Assembly: GCA_021837305.1 (NCBI GenBank)
Contig: JAKBGV010000002.1
Location: 1 to 64,000 of the forward strand
Length of the DNA stretch: 64,000 nt
Direction of reading: 5' to 3'
Origin: Actinomycetes bacterium
GTDB lineage: Bacteria; Actinomycetota; Acidimicrobiia; Acidimicrobiales; RAAP-2
Shown here: positions 51,971 to 64,000 of the stretch, one piece after another
Numbering within the stretch: the stretch's first letter is position 1
Layout of the letters: every line of letters begins with the position of its first letter
Notes under the pieces: model-generated
Database searches by the model: none
The model's input: the letters and a program-made list of their open reading frames with translations, nothing else
Told to the model about the DNA's origin: nothing
Made by a program: the position numbers and the translations under genes

Positions 51971-52753
51971 ATGGGGCACACCTATTTAGATGACATCGTC
52001 GCGGCACACCGCCGGGTGGTCGATGGCCGCAACTGGCGCTCGCGCCTTGACGGCGCGCCTTACGCGGGTCCGTCGTTCGCGCGCGCGTTGCGCGCCGACA
52101 CGGTCCAGGTGATCGCCGAGGTGAAGCGGCGTTCGCCGTCCAAGGGGCCACTCGCTCCCGACCTCGACCCCGCCTCGCTCGCGAGCGCGTACGTGCAGGG
52201 CGGTGCCGCCGCGATCTCGGTGCTCACTGACGAGGAGTTCTTCGGTGGTTCCCTCGACGACCTGCGCGCGGTCCGATCGGTGGTCGACCGGCCGATCCTG
52301 CGCAAGGACTTCACCATCGCCGAGAACGACGTGCTCGACGCCCGCGACGTGGGTGCCGCAGCGGTCCTCTTGATCGTGTCGGTGTTGAGTGACGAGATGT
52401 TGGCCCGGTTGATCGCACTCGCTTCGGACTGCGGCCTCGACAGTCTTGTCGAGGTGCACGACGAGTCCGAGTCTCACCGTGCACTCGCGGCCGGTGCGTC
52501 GATCGTGGGCGTGAACCAACGTGACCTGCGAAGCTTCGAGGTCGATCCCGATCGGGCGCTGCGCATCGGGGCGTCGTTGCCACCGACGATCGTCACGGTG
52601 GCCGAGTCAGGACTCGCCAGTGTCGCCGACGTCGAGCGCGTCGCCGCCGGAGGCTTTGACGCGGTCCTGGTCGGGGAGACCTTCGTGCGCAGTTCGTCAC
52701 CCGCAGCGCTCGTGGCCGAGTTCGCTGGCGTCAGGCGGAGTCCGCGTGCGTGA
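51971..52753 (+). CDS. trpC: indole-3-glycerol phosphate synthase
   Basis: VIAEVKRRSPSKGPLAPDLDPASLASAYVQGGAAAISVLTDEEFFGGSLDDL. Confidence 0.98.
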   Translation: MGHTYLDDIVAAHRRVVDGRNWRSRLDGAPYAGPSFARALRADTVQVIAEVKRRSPSKGPLAPDLDPASLASAYVQGGAAAISVLTDEEFFGGSLDDLRAVRSVVDRPILRKDFTIAENDVLDARDVGAAAVLLIVSVLSDEMLARLIALASDCGLDSLVEVHDESESHRALAAGASIVGVNQRDLRSFEVDPDRALRIGASLPPTIVTVAESGLASVADVERVAAGGFDAVLVGETFVRSSSPAALVAEFAGVRRSPRA

Positions 52754-53381
52754 CCTCGATCGCCCCAGCTTCATCAAGATTTGTGGCGTCACGTCGATTG
52801 ACGACGCGGCCCTGGTACACGGCGCCGGCGCCGACGCTCTCGGGCTGATCATCGCACCCTCGCGGCGTCGCGTTACGGTCTCCGATGCGCGTGAAGTGGC
52901 CGCGTGGGCGAAGGGTCGGTTGCTGAGCGTGCTCGTCGTTCGCGAGCTCGACGACCGCGCGATCCTCGAGGCCGTCGATCGAGTCGGACCCGACGCCGTC
53001 CAACTGCACGACGGGCTCTCCACCGAACTCGCCGAAGGACTGCGCGAACGTGGTCGCCTGCTCATTCGCGCCCTCGCGATCGGAAGTGACCAGTTCTGGC
53101 AATTCGATGACGCCATCGTCGACGCCGTGCTGCTCGACGGTCAACGTCCCGGCAGCGGCGACGTGCACGGTTGGCAGGACGTAGAGCGACGCTCGTGGAC
53201 CCGACCGGTCATCGCCGCCGGGGGATTAACGTCGTCCAACGTGAGCGAGATCATCAGCCGACCGTGGGTGTGGGGCGTCGACGTCGCGAGCGGCGTCGAG
53301 GCGTCGCCCGGCCATAAGGACCGCGACGCCGTCGTAGCCTTCGTCACGAACGCGCGCGACGCGTTCGCGGGGCGCCCGTGA
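52746..53381 (+). CDS. trpF: phosphoribosylanthranilate isomerase
   Basis: [35 protein letters not shown]...DAVQLHDG...AGGLTSSNV...[15 protein letters not shown]. Confidence 0.95.
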   Translation: MRDLDRPSFIKICGVTSIDDAALVHGAGADALGLIIAPSRRRVTVSDAREVAAWAKGRLLSVLVVRELDDRAILEAVDRVGPDAVQLHDGLSTELAEGLRERGRLLIRALAIGSDQFWQFDDAIVDAVLLDGQRPGSGDVHGWQDVERRSWTRPVIAAGGLTSSNVSEIISRPWVWGVDVASGVEASPGHKDRDAVVAFVTNARDAFAGRP

Positions 53382-54553
53382 GCGCGGTCATGGGGCCGCC
53401 CGACGCGGGTGGGCACTTCGGCAGCTTCGGCGGACGTTTTGTACCCGAGGCGCTCATGCCGGCCTGTCTAGAACTCGACGCGGCCTTTCGCGACGCCTGG
53501 GCCGATCCCGACTTCGTCGCCGAGTACCACCGGACCTTGCGCGAGTTCGGTGGACGGCCGACGCCCGTGACCTACCTGGGCCGTCTCTCGGAGCGGTTGG
53601 GTCTCTCGGTCTACGCCAAGCGCGAGGACCTCGCCCACACCGGGAGCCACAAGATCAACAATGTGGTCGGCCAGGCGCTCTTGACCAAGCGAATGGGCAA
53701 GACGCGCGTCATCGCCGAGACCGGGGCGGGTCAGCACGGGGTCGCGACCGCGACCGCCGCGGCGCGGCTCGGACTCGCGTGCTCGGTCTACATGGGCGAG
53801 GTAGACACCGTTCGCCAGGCGCTCAACGTCTTTCGCATGGAACTCCTGGGCGCGACGGTGGTCCCGGTCACCTCGGGTAGCCGCACGCTGAAGGACGCGG
53901 TCAATGAGGCGCTGCGCGAATGGGTGACCTGCGTGGCCGATACGCACTACTGCATTGGGTCGGTCATGGGACCGCACCCGTTCCCGTGGATGGTCCGCGA
54001 GTTCCAGAGCGTCATCGGCGTCGAGGCGGCCAACCAGTTGCGCGACTTCGGTGTGACGACGCCCGATTTCGTGGTCGCCTGCGTCGGTGGCGGATCGAAC
54101 GCAGCGGGGGTATTCGCGGGATTCGCGGACTCGTCGGCCCAACTCATCGGGGTCGAGGCCGCGGGCGGCTCGGCAGTCGGTCTCGGGGTGCCCGGCGTGC
54201 TACACGGGATGCGCTCACTTCTACTCCAGGATGACCACGGACAGATCGAGGAGGCTTACTCCATCTCGGCGGGTCTGGACTACCCGGGCATCGGCCCCGA
54301 GCACGCGTACCTCGCCGACCAGGGACGCGCACGCTACGTCGCGGTGGGCGACGACGTGGTGATCGAGGCGCTCCAAGTGCTCAGTGAGCTCGAAGGTATC
54401 ATCCCGGCACTCGAGACGGCCCACGCCGTGGCCTGGCTGCTCCGTGCGGCGGGTGACGAGATCCCCGCCGGTTCCACCGTGCTGCTCAACCTTTCGGGAC
54501 GCGGTGACAAGGACGTAGCCCAGGTGCGAAGCATCCTGCGAGGCGAGTCGTGA
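53378..54553 (+). CDS. trpB: tryptophan synthase beta chain
   Basis: [17 protein letters not shown]...[22 protein letters not shown]...[16 protein letters not shown]. Confidence 0.99.
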   Translation: MSAVMGPPDAGGHFGSFGGRFVPEALMPACLELDAAFRDAWADPDFVAEYHRTLREFGGRPTPVTYLGRLSERLGLSVYAKREDLAHTGSHKINNVVGQALLTKRMGKTRVIAETGAGQHGVATATAAARLGLACSVYMGEVDTVRQALNVFRMELLGATVVPVTSGSRTLKDAVNEALREWVTCVADTHYCIGSVMGPHPFPWMVREFQSVIGVEAANQLRDFGVTTPDFVVACVGGGSNAAGVFAGFADSSAQLIGVEAAGGSAVGLGVPGVLHGMRSLLLQDDHGQIEEAYSISAGLDYPGIGPEHAYLADQGRARYVAVGDDVVIEALQVLSELEGIIPALETAHAVAWLLRAAGDEIPAGSTVLLNLSGRGDKDVAQVRSILRGES

Positions 54554-55332
54554 CCACCCTTGATACACGCCTGCGTGACCTGCGCACGCGACGCAAGGCA
54601 CTCGTGCCCTACTTCATCGGCGGACTCACGGCGGACTGGACGACCTACGTGTCGGCCTCGATCCTCGCGGGAGCCGACGTGATCGAGGTTGGCGTGCCGT
54701 TCTCCGATCCCATGATGGACGGCCCCGTGATCCAAGCGGGGGCGTTGCGCGCGCTCAGTAACAACGTGACCCTGGAGTCGATCTGTCATGACTTGTCGGT
54801 CGCCGCCTTCGAGGTGCCGATCGTCGTGATGACCTACTACAACGTGCTGCACCACTTCGGTCTCGAACGCTCGGCTGAACTGCTCGCCCAGAGCGGCGTG
54901 GCCGGTGTGATCGTGCCGGACCTCGCGATCGAGGAGTCGACGCCCTGGCACGACGTCGCCACCGCCGCCGACGTCGCGACGGTCCTGATGGTCGCGCCCT
55001 CGAGCCCCGCAGAGCGCGTGCAGCGGATCGGCGAACTGTCCCAGGGCTTCGTCTACGCGGCCGCGCGGATGGCGGTGACGGGTCGGGCCGCGGACGTCGG
55101 GGACGCGAGTCGGGTCGTGCAGGCGGTCCGGGCAACTTGTGACACACCCACGTACGTCGGCATCGGCATCACGACCGCAGACCACGCGCGCGAGGCGGCC
55201 ACCCTCAGCGACGGCGTCATCGTCGGTTCGGCCCTGGTGCAGCGGATCCTTGACGGCGCGTCCGCTCAGGAACTCGAGGGCGCAATCTCGACGTTCCGGC
55301 GGGCGCTAGACGGAGCGTCCTCAGAGGCCTGA
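54550..55332 (+). CDS. trpA: tryptophan synthase alpha chain
   Basis: [53 protein letters not shown]. Confidence 0.97.
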   Translation: MTTLDTRLRDLRTRRKALVPYFIGGLTADWTTYVSASILAGADVIEVGVPFSDPMMDGPVIQAGALRALSNNVTLESICHDLSVAAFEVPIVVMTYYNVLHHFGLERSAELLAQSGVAGVIVPDLAIEESTPWHDVATAADVATVLMVAPSSPAERVQRIGELSQGFVYAAARMAVTGRAADVGDASRVVQAVRATCDTPTYVGIGITTADHAREAATLSDGVIVGSALVQRILDGASAQELEGAISTFRRALDGASSEA

Positions 55333-55514
55333 AACTTTCGTGTCAATGGGACTAAAGTCCCTAGAGTTTCTGGGTGACCAGGCTAAATGATTGTGAAGTT
55401 TTTCACGTATTGGGGCCCCGATGAGCCGCGTCTCACGTTGGCGCTGGTGTTTAATCGGATGTGAACCCTCAATCCTGGGGGTTCGCTGTGAACTCAAAAA
55501 TTGGGGGTATTTCA

Positions 55515-56078
55515 ATGGCAGACGAACACAAGGTAGCTGATCCGGGTCCGTTGGGTCTCGCAGCGTTCGCGATGACGACATTCTGTCTCAGCAGCGCGAA
55601 CGCCAACCTGTGGCACGGGGCGGGAGTGGCAGCCGCGCTCTCGCTGGCGTTGGTATACGGCGGATTCGCTCAGATACTTGCTGGCATGTGGGAGTTCATG
55701 CGGAAGAACACCTTCGGTGCGCTTGCCTTCACGTCATACGGTGCGTTCTGGATTTCACTGTACGCCCTTGTCAATTTCCAAAAGGCCTTCCCGGGACCAT
55801 CCGTGGGAGTCTTCCTCCTCGGGTGGACCATCTTCACCGCGTACATGCTGATCGCGTCAGCGAAGACCAACACGATTCTGTTCTTGGTCTTCCTGGTGCT
55901 GACGGTCACGTTCGTGTTCCTGACGATCGGGAACTGGGGCGCTGGCCACACGAGCATGGTTCGTATCGGTGGGTGGCTTGGCCTCGTCACCGCGCTGCTC
56001 GCCTGGTACGCCTCGGCGGCCGGCGTCATCAACGACACGTTCAAGAAGGTGGTTCTTCCGGTCGGCCCGCGCGGCTAA
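55515..56078 (+). CDS. GPR1/FUN34/YaaH (SatP) family acetate transporter
   Basis: DPGPLGLAAFAMTTFCLSSANANLW...YGGFAQILAGMWEFMRKNTFGALAFTSYGAFW. Confidence 0.95.
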   Translation: MADEHKVADPGPLGLAAFAMTTFCLSSANANLWHGAGVAAALSLALVYGGFAQILAGMWEFMRKNTFGALAFTSYGAFWISLYALVNFQKAFPGPSVGVFLLGWTIFTAYMLIASAKTNTILFLVFLVLTVTFVFLTIGNWGAGHTSMVRIGGWLGLVTALLAWYASAAGVINDTFKKVVLPVGPRG

Positions 56079-56116
56079 GGTACGAGTCACTGGTGGCTTG
56101 CCACCGGACCCAACCG

Positions 56117-56154
56117 CCAACAGCGCCCGACCACTTTGGTTCGGGCGCTGTTGG
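56117..56154 (+). terminator. rho-independent-type terminator after the acetate transporter gene
   Basis: CCAACAGCGCCCGA-loop-TCGGGCGCTGTTGG, perfect 14-bp stem, followed by CATTTT. Confidence 0.85.
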
Positions 56155-56256
56155 CATTTTGGGGCGAAGTAGGGATACTCTCGCCTCAACGTTGCAATGC
56201 AGTACACGTAAAACCGTTTTGCGGTATCTCCGTATCAACTACTCCCTGGGGGAACT

Positions 56257-58227
<1,971 letters not shown>

Positions 58228-58239
58228 GCACCTTTGACG

Positions 58240-58276
58240 CGACGATGCCCCGGGGGATGTCCCCGGGGCATCGTCG
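58240..58276. terminator. bidirectional hairpin terminator between convergent genes
   Basis: CGACGATGCCCCGGGG-GATGT-CCCCGGGGCATCGTCG, perfect 16-bp stem between acs and the oxidoreductase stop codons. Confidence 0.85.
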
Positions 58277-59689
58277 TTACGAATCGAAGCCGATGCCGAA
58301 GAGATCCATCATCTTCAGCCAGAGGTTGCGCTTGCCCTCGTGCTCGTCGGCGTGCTTCAGCGATGCCTGGGTAAGCCGGATGAACAGCCACTTGAACGGT
58401 TCGGGCGGAAAGGGGAGTGGCTTCTTTCGCACCATGGTGAGCCGGGTGCGCTCCGTGTCGAGCCCGTCGAGCAGATCGAGCATGGTCGCCGCGCCGAAGC
58501 GTGTCGACCCGACGCCCAGACCGGTGAAGCCGAGTACGTAAGCGACCTTCTCGTCCATCGCGGTACCCCAGAAGGGGGAGAACCGGGTACAAGTGTCGAT
58601 GGCGCCGCCCCAAGCGTGGGTGAACTTCACGTCGGACAACTGGGGGAACGTCTCGAGGAAATGGCTGGCGAGCGTCGCGTAGGTCTCGGCGTTGAACTCG
58701 TACTCGCGACGGACTCGACCGCGGAAGTTGTAGATGGCGTCGTACCCGCCCCACACGATCGATCGGTCGTTGGTCAGGCGGTAGTAGTGGAACCGGTTGC
58801 CCGCGTCGGCCACTCCTTCTCGACCGGCCCACCCGATCGAGGCCATCTGTTCGTCGCTCAGCGGTTCGGTGACCAACTGATAGTCATAGACGGGCACAAC
58901 GTACTTGCGCACCGAGCGAAGTAGCGACGGGAACACGTTCGTCGCGAGTGCGACCCGTGCCGCGGTCACGGCACCGTAGGGGGTATGGACGCGAACGGCG
59001 TCGTCGACGTCTTCGAGCCACTCGACGCGTGAGTTCTCATAGATCGTCACACCGAGGGACTCGCACGCGCGTTCGAGGCCCCAGACGAGTCGAGCCGGGT
59101 CAACCAGTGCCGTCCCGTCGGGGTCGAAGATGGCACCCTCGTAGATCGGCGAATTCACCCGGGCGCGCACCTCGTCACGAGACAGCACGAGCACGTGATC
59201 GCCCATCTCATTGCGCAGACGCGCCTCTTCGACCATGTCGGCCATCTGCCACGGGGCGAGTGCCACGCGCAACTCGCCCGTTCGCTCGAAGTCGCACTCG
59301 ATGCCGTAGCGCTCGATGGTCGCCTCAATCGCGTCGAGGTTCTCACGTCCGAGCCGCTCGATCACCGCCATCTCATCGGCGAAGCGGCGTCTCCCGTTGT
59401 TAAAGCCGTGGGTCAGCGAAGCCGAACAGAAGCCCCCATTGCGCCCCGACGCACCGGCACCGGTCTCATACTGCTCGACGACCACGACATTGCGCTCGGG
59501 GTCGCGCTCCTTGGCGAGCAGCGCGGTCCACAAACCGGTGTAGCCACCACCCACGACGCACAGATCTGCGCCGACCTCACCGATGAGGGCCGAATGCGAC
59601 GCGGGCTCCAGCGGATCGGAGTCGAGCCACCAGAGTTCCGGTTGCACGTCGGCGAGATGACGAAGGACGGAAGGACTCTTCTTGTCCAT
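58277..59689 (-). CDS. FAD-dependent oxidoreductase (DAO/DadA family)
   Basis: ADLCVVGGGYTGLWTALLAKERDPERNVVVVEQYETGAGASGRNGGF. Confidence 0.95.
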   Translation of the reverse strand: MDKKSPSVLRHLADVQPELWWLDSDPLEPASHSALIGEVGADLCVVGGGYTGLWTALLAKERDPERNVVVVEQYETGAGASGRNGGFCSASLTHGFNNGRRRFADEMAVIERLGRENLDAIEATIERYGIECDFERTGELRVALAPWQMADMVEEARLRNEMGDHVLVLSRDEVRARVNSPIYEGAIFDPDGTALVDPARLVWGLERACESLGVTIYENSRVEWLEDVDDAVRVHTPYGAVTAARVALATNVFPSLLRSVRKYVVPVYDYQLVTEPLSDEQMASIGWAGREGVADAGNRFHYYRLTNDRSIVWGGYDAIYNFRGRVRREYEFNAETYATLASHFLETFPQLSDVKFTHAWGGAIDTCTRFSPFWGTAMDEKVAYVLGFTGLGVGSTRFGAATMLDLLDGLDTERTRLTMVRKKPLPFPPEPFKWLFIRLTQASLKHADEHEGKRNLWLKMMDLFGIGFDS

Positions 59690-59817
59690 GACGTTTCCAA
59701 CCTGCGGTTGGAATCACCCTCTCTGAGAACTACCTCTTTCGCCCAGTGTCCAGACGAACGCCAGTGTCCAAACCAGCCTCTGCCAGAAGAGTCTACCAAG
59801 TCGAGGTCGCCAAAGAC

Positions 59818-60888
59818 CTACCCGTGGCGAACCGTACGCGCCCGGTCGAGCTGGGGCGGCCACTCGATGACCTCGCCCAGACTCTCGGCCGCGTTAAGGG
59901 CCCAGCGCGGATTGCGCAGGAAGGCTCGCGCCAACATGACCGCGTCAGCCCGACCCTCAGCAATGATCGCTTCGGCCTGGGCCGATTCGGTGATGAGGCC
60001 CACTGCGCTCGTGACGACGTCGGCCTCCCGGCGTATCGCTTCGGCGAAAGGCACCTGGTACCCCGGAGAGACGGGGATGTGCGCGCCGGCCACGTTGCCG
60101 CCCGAGGAGACGTCGACGAGATCGACGCCGGCGGTGCGCAAGAGCCTGGCGAGCGCGATCGTCTGGTCGAGGTCCCAACCCCCATCGGTCCAGTCAGTCG
60201 CCGAGACGCGCACGAACAGCGGCGCGCCGTCGAGTCGCCCACGTACGGCCTCGACCACCTCGAGAAGGAACCGGGTCCGATTCTCGAAGGAGCCGCCGTA
60301 GTGGTCCTGGCGGCGGTTCGACAGCGGTGAGAGGAACTGGTGCAACAGGTAGCCGTGTGCGGCATGGATCTCGACGAGGTCGAACCCGGCCGCGCGCGCC
60401 CGACTGGCGCCGTCGGCGAAATCCCCTACGAGCCGCTCAATCTCACTGACTTCGAGGGCCCGGGGTTCGGGATAGCCCGCGAAAGCGAGAGCACTCGGCG
60501 CTACCGTCTGCCACCCACCCTCCGCCGGGCTCGCGTGTGCGCGGTCGGCCCAGGGAGCGAGCGTCGAGCCCTTGCGTCCGGCGTGCGCGAGCTGGATGCC
60601 GATTGTCGCGCCGTGCTCGTGGGCGAAGTCCACCACGGGGTGCCAGGCCGCAACCTGTTCGTCGTTCCACAGACCGGGACAACTGAGCGAGATCCGACCG
60701 GCCGGCTCGACGGCGGTCGCCTCGGCCATGATCAGCCCCGCTCCACCAGTGGCGAAGACGCCGAGGTGGACGCGGTGCCAGTCACCGACCACACCGTCCT
60801 TCGCCGAGTACTGACACATGGCGCTCACCCACGCGCGATTCTTCACGGTGCGCTGACCGATCGTGATCGGAGAGAAGAGATGAGACAC
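59818..60888 (-). CDS. NADH:flavin oxidoreductase (Old Yellow Enzyme, YqjM-like)
   Basis: LFSPITIGQRTVKNRAWVSAMCQYSAKDGVVGDWHRVHLGVFATGGAGLIMAEATAVEPAGR...QLAHAGRKGS. Confidence 0.96.
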   Translation of the reverse strand: MSHLFSPITIGQRTVKNRAWVSAMCQYSAKDGVVGDWHRVHLGVFATGGAGLIMAEATAVEPAGRISLSCPGLWNDEQVAAWHPVVDFAHEHGATIGIQLAHAGRKGSTLAPWADRAHASPAEGGWQTVAPSALAFAGYPEPRALEVSEIERLVGDFADGASRARAAGFDLVEIHAAHGYLLHQFLSPLSNRRQDHYGGSFENRTRFLLEVVEAVRGRLDGAPLFVRVSATDWTDGGWDLDQTIALARLLRTAGVDLVDVSSGGNVAGAHIPVSPGYQVPFAEAIRREADVVTSAVGLITESAQAEAIIAEGRADAVMLARAFLRNPRWALNAAESLGEVIEWPPQLDRARTVRHG

Positions 60889-61001
60889 GTGACGTCCTTC
60901 ATTCGGGGTGGAATTCAAATCTACCGGTCGACTCCGCCGGATTTTGCACCACGCAGGCCTCGGTAAACTGGTTCGAACGAATTTGACCGGTAAGGAGACT
61001 C

Positions 61002-61853
61002 GTGCGTATTGCGAACGTTGATGGCCGTGCAGTGATCGTCCTCGATGACGGATTCGTAGACATTGCGGCAGTATCCAACGGGCGCTTCGCCGCCTCGACG
61101 CGTGAAGTACTCGGACAGCTCGAGGAACTGCAGTCGTGGTTCGCACTCGAGTCGCCAGCGGTCACCGAAGTGATCACCGCGGACGAGCTCGAGCGAAGTG
61201 GACGACTCGGGCCCGTGGTGGCTACCCCGAGTCAGATCTTCGCCGTCGGGCTCAACTACCGCACCCACGCCGCCGAAATGGGCCTCACACCACCGTCACA
61301 GCCGATGATCTTCGCGAAGTTCGCATCGTGCTTGGCGGGCGCGAACGCGACGTTCCCCATCGTCTCGCCGCGTACCGACTGGGAGGCCGAACTCGTGCTC
61401 GTCGTCGGGCGCGGCGGACGTGACATCGCAGTGGGCGATGCGCTCGACTCGCTCGCTGGCTACTGCGTGGGCCAGGACGTGAGTGACCGTGACCTGCAGA
61501 TGTCCGGCTCACCGGCACAGTTCAGCTTGGGCAAGTCGCATCGGAACTTCGCGCCGGTCGGTCCGTGGATCACCACGCGCGATGAGGTGCCCGACCCGAA
61601 CGATCTGGAGATCGTGTGCCGGGTGAACGGGGTCACGTTCCAGGACTCGACGACTCACGACATGGTCTTCCACGTGCCCGAGATCGTCTCGTACGTCTCG
61701 ACCGTCTGCGAGCTGCGCCCCGGAGACCTCATCTTCACTGGTAGTCCACACGGGGTCGGTCAGGGGCAGAAACCACCGGTCTTCCTGCGCTCCGGTGACA
61801 ACGTGGTGACCACGATCGCCGGCCTCGGCACGCTCCGCAACCACGCCGAGTAG
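61002..61853 (+). CDS. fumarylacetoacetate hydrolase family protein
   Basis: IFAVGLNYRTHAAEMGLTPPSQPMIFAKFASCLAGANATFPIV...DWEAELVLVVGRGGRDIA...QDVSDRDLQ...TGSPHGVGQG. Confidence 0.96.
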   Translation: MRIANVDGRAVIVLDDGFVDIAAVSNGRFAASTREVLGQLEELQSWFALESPAVTEVITADELERSGRLGPVVATPSQIFAVGLNYRTHAAEMGLTPPSQPMIFAKFASCLAGANATFPIVSPRTDWEAELVLVVGRGGRDIAVGDALDSLAGYCVGQDVSDRDLQMSGSPAQFSLGKSHRNFAPVGPWITTRDEVPDPNDLEIVCRVNGVTFQDSTTHDMVFHVPEIVSYVSTVCELRPGDLIFTGSPHGVGQGQKPPVFLRSGDNVVTTIAGLGTLRNHAE

Positions 61854-61994
61854 GCCGCTCGCTTTGCGCTGGCGGCCGTGTCAGAATCCGGCTCGAAGCG
61901 ACCACAGTGACTGGGGCTCGCTCGGGTCGTCGACCCCGTCCACACGCTCGGTGCTCGAAACACCGTCTCGAAGGGCGACGCGGACGCGCTGATG

Positions 61995-62073
61995 TGGTCG
62001 GGCTGGGGAGATTTGAACTCCCGATCTCTCGGCCCCCAGCCGAGCGCTCTAGACCAAACTAAGCCACAGCCCG
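61995..62073 (-). tRNA. tRNA-Pro (anticodon GGG), CCA encoded
   Basis: Minus strand CGGGCTGTGGCTTAGTTTGGTCTAGAGCGCTCGGCTGGGGGCCGAGAGATCGGGAGTTCAAATCTCCCCAGCCCGACCA; acceptor, anticodon and T stems pair. Confidence 0.92.
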
Positions 62074-62099
62074 TGAGGGTCCAATGATAGCCGGTTGGT

Positions 62100-62255
62100 C
62101 TAGGCCGACTGGCGGTGCGCCCCGTGTGGCTGATCGGGATTGGTGAGCCACGCCCGTGCCTCGAAGAGGAACGCGACCGTCTCACCGGTGGCCTTGGCCC
62201 GTAGCGCCTCGAGGATCCGCTCATCGAGGGCGTTCAGTAACTCGGCGTTTGACAT
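62100..62255 (-). CDS. small 51-aa protein, not listed in the ORF track
   Basis: MSNAELLNALDERILEALRAKATGETVAFLFEARAWLTNPDQPHGAHRQSA; just downstream of thiS on the same strand. Confidence 0.6.
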   Translation of the reverse strand: MSNAELLNALDERILEALRAKATGETVAFLFEARAWLTNPDQPHGAHRQSA

Positions 62256-62262
62256 CTCTCTC

Positions 62263-62457
62263 CTATCCACCGGCGACCGCCGTCACTATCTCGACGATTG
62301 CACCGTCTTCGACTGTCGTCGATTCCCATCGGCTCTTGCTGACGACCTCGCCGTCGATCGCCACCGCGATGCCGCGCCCGTTGATGCCGAGGGTATCCAA
62401 GACGACTCGCACCGGTCGTCCGGCGAGGTCGTGGTCGACACCGTTCACGCAGATCAC
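62263..62457 (-). CDS. thiS: sulfur carrier protein ThiS
   Basis: VICVNGVDHDLAGRPVRVVLDTLGINGRGIAVAIDGEVVSKSRWESTTVEDGAIVEIVTAVAGG; GTGA overlap with thiO. Confidence 0.93.
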   Translation of the reverse strand: MICVNGVDHDLAGRPVRVVLDTLGINGRGIAVAIDGEVVSKSRWESTTVEDGAIVEIVTAVAGG

Positions 62458-63524
62458 GACGGTTTGATCGCGCTGAGGGCGTCCAAGGCTGCGAGTGGTG
62501 CGAGGGTGACCCCGTGGCGATAGTGGCCCGACGACCACGACCAACCCCGCTCCTCCAGCGCGACGAAGAACGGTCGCAGGTCCGTCGTAGCCGGACGCAG
62601 TCCATTGCGGATCTCGAGCAGGGGAGCGGCCTCCAACTCCGGCACGATATCGAGCCCGTCGCGAAGCAAGCGCTGGAGTTCCCCGACCTCGACCAAGGGC
62701 TGGGGCTTCTCCTCAGCCGTGGCACCGAGCACGCAGTAGCCACCGGGACGACTCACCATGTAGAAGGCGCGTCCTCGCACATAGGCCCGCACGGTGGGCA
62801 GTATGCTGCGATCGAGGCTCCGTACCCGAACTGTCACGCCGCGCACCGGGCGAACCGTTGGCGACTTGGGCACCGTCAGCCCGTCGGGCAGCCCGTTCGC
62901 ACCCGTCGTGACGACGCCGTAGTCCGCGTGCGTGCGTCCCGAATCGGTCTCGACCTCGACGCCGTCGTCGCTCGCGCTCGCGAGACGAACCCGCTCACGC
63001 ACGAGCCGTACGCCGAGCGTTTCATTCGCCTCCATCAGACAGGAGACGGCCTCGTCCGGGTCGAGCCACCCGTCATCGGCCATAACCAGACCCTCGCCGA
63101 TCCGCGGCGTGAGGCCCTCGAAGAGCTCGGGCTCGCCATCACGTGAAACGGCGCGCATCGGCGCGCCGAACTCCGTGGCCACCGCGCGGAACTGGTCGAT
63201 CAGACGACGATCGCTCGCGTCCCAACCAACGATCAGCGTGCCGGTCTGCACGATGGTGACGTGTCGGCCGGTCACTGCTTCGATCTCGGCGGCCATCTCG
63301 CGCCAGGCGTCCATGGCACCGCGCTGGAAGCGGTAGTTCGCCTCCTCACCGGGCGCAATCTCGGCGGTCGGCGCAATCATGCCGGCGGCGGCGTAGGTCG
63401 CCCCCGAGGCCGGTTCAGGATCGAAGAGGGTGACCGCGTGACCGCGGCGCGCCAGTCGGAAAGCGGTGGCGAGACCGATGATCCCGGCGCCGACGACCAC
63501 TACGGAAGGGTGTTCGTGTGTCAC
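62454..63524 (-). CDS. thiO: glycine oxidase ThiO
   Basis: VVVVGAGIIGLATAFRLARRGHAVTLFDPEPASGATYAAAGMIAPTAEIAPGE; adjacent to thiS. Confidence 0.94.
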   Translation of the reverse strand: MTHEHPSVVVVGAGIIGLATAFRLARRGHAVTLFDPEPASGATYAAAGMIAPTAEIAPGEEANYRFQRGAMDAWREMAAEIEAVTGRHVTIVQTGTLIVGWDASDRRLIDQFRAVATEFGAPMRAVSRDGEPELFEGLTPRIGEGLVMADDGWLDPDEAVSCLMEANETLGVRLVRERVRLASASDDGVEVETDSGRTHADYGVVTTGANGLPDGLTVPKSPTVRPVRGVTVRVRSLDRSILPTVRAYVRGRAFYMVSRPGGYCVLGATAEEKPQPLVEVGELQRLLRDGLDIVPELEAAPLLEIRNGLRPATTDLRPFFVALEERGWSWSSGHYRHGVTLAPLAALDALSAIKPS

Positions 63525-63604
63525 CCCCTCAGCGTAGGTCGCAGTTGCGGGTTCGTTCTTCGGTATAGTGGCGTCGGGTCAGCGCTGCCCCGTTAGGTGA
63601 CGCT

Positions 63605-64000
63605 ATGACAAGAACCCTCTACGACCCCTCTTTCGAGCACGACGCGTGCGGCGTCGGGATGATCGCGGACCTGACGCGCCGTCCGAGCCACCAGACCGTC
63701 ACCGACGCACTGACGATCCTCGAGAATCTCGAACACCGCGGGGCCACTGGCGCCGACCCCGACTCGGGCGACGGCGCGGGGGTCCTCCTGCAGATTCCCG
63801 ACGTTGCGATCCGGACGTGGTTCGGCGACGCGGTGCCGCCCATCGGCGAGTACGGCGTCGCCCACTGGATGATCGACCGCACGCGCGGCGTCGAGGGGGT
63901 CCGCGAGGACATCACCGACGCCGCGACGCGCGTGGGCCTGACTAGTCTCGGCTGGCGCGAGGTTCCGGTCAACTCATCGATCCTCGGCGCGACGTCGGCG
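63605..64000 (+). CDS. gltB: glutamate synthase large subunit, 5' end (truncated by window)
   Basis: MTRTLYDPSFEHDACGVGMIADLTRRPSHQTVTDALTILENLEHRGATGADPDSGDGAGVLLQIP. Confidence 0.96.
   Translation, partial: MTRTLYDPSFEHDACGVGMIADLTRRPSHQTVTDALTILENLEHRGATGADPDSGDGAGVLLQIPDVAIRTWFGDAVPPIGEYGVAHWMIDRTRGVEGVREDITDAATRVGLTSLGWREVPVNSSILGATSA

Noticed and set aside
61995-62073. tRNA-Pro as an integration site
   Set aside because: No integrase or duplicated tRNA 3' end visible nearby; neighbours are ordinary metabolic genes.

Overview
High-GC actinobacterial-type chromosomal window (possibly Acidimicrobiia-like; taxonomy is inference only), densely coding. Main blocks: (1) 0-7.5 kb: DUF1810 protein, a frameshifted dienelactone hydrolase divergent from a MarR regulator, and two DHA2-type MFS exporters, each with a MarR regulator, plus a UspA protein. 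(2) 7.8-23.2 kb: a large molybdenum cofactor and molybdoenzyme island: MoaC-like protein, MogA/MoaB, MoaD, MoaE, WtpA/ModA-like binding protein, fused ModB-ModC, HTH-TOBE regulator, beta-grasp GG protein with a BNR-repeat protein, MoaA, a second MoaC, SUOX-like molybdoprotein with cytochrome b, MoeA, FdhF/YdeP-type oxidoreductase, FdhD, DUF6457, MobA. (3) 23-32 kb: accessory genes and an IS-like element with about 19-bp perfect terminal inverted repeats that encloses a frameshifted transposase and a small membrane-protein gene. (4) 32-64 kb: housekeeping (nadK, recN, pyrG, nudix, xerD, M50 protease, trpS, scpAB, rluB, aroH, tyrA, aroA, cmk, plsC, ispH, DUF512, der, trpDCFBA, acetate transporter plus acs, OYE, FAH, tRNA-Pro(GGG), thiS/thiO, 5' end of gltB). 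The most interesting observation is that the two MoaC-family paralogs appear to lack different, complementary sets of the catalytic residues known from E. coli MoaC (one keeps K51/K131, the other keeps H77/E112/E114/K147). This suggests a hetero-oligomeric 'split active site' MoaC. It is a hypothesis based on manual alignment only.
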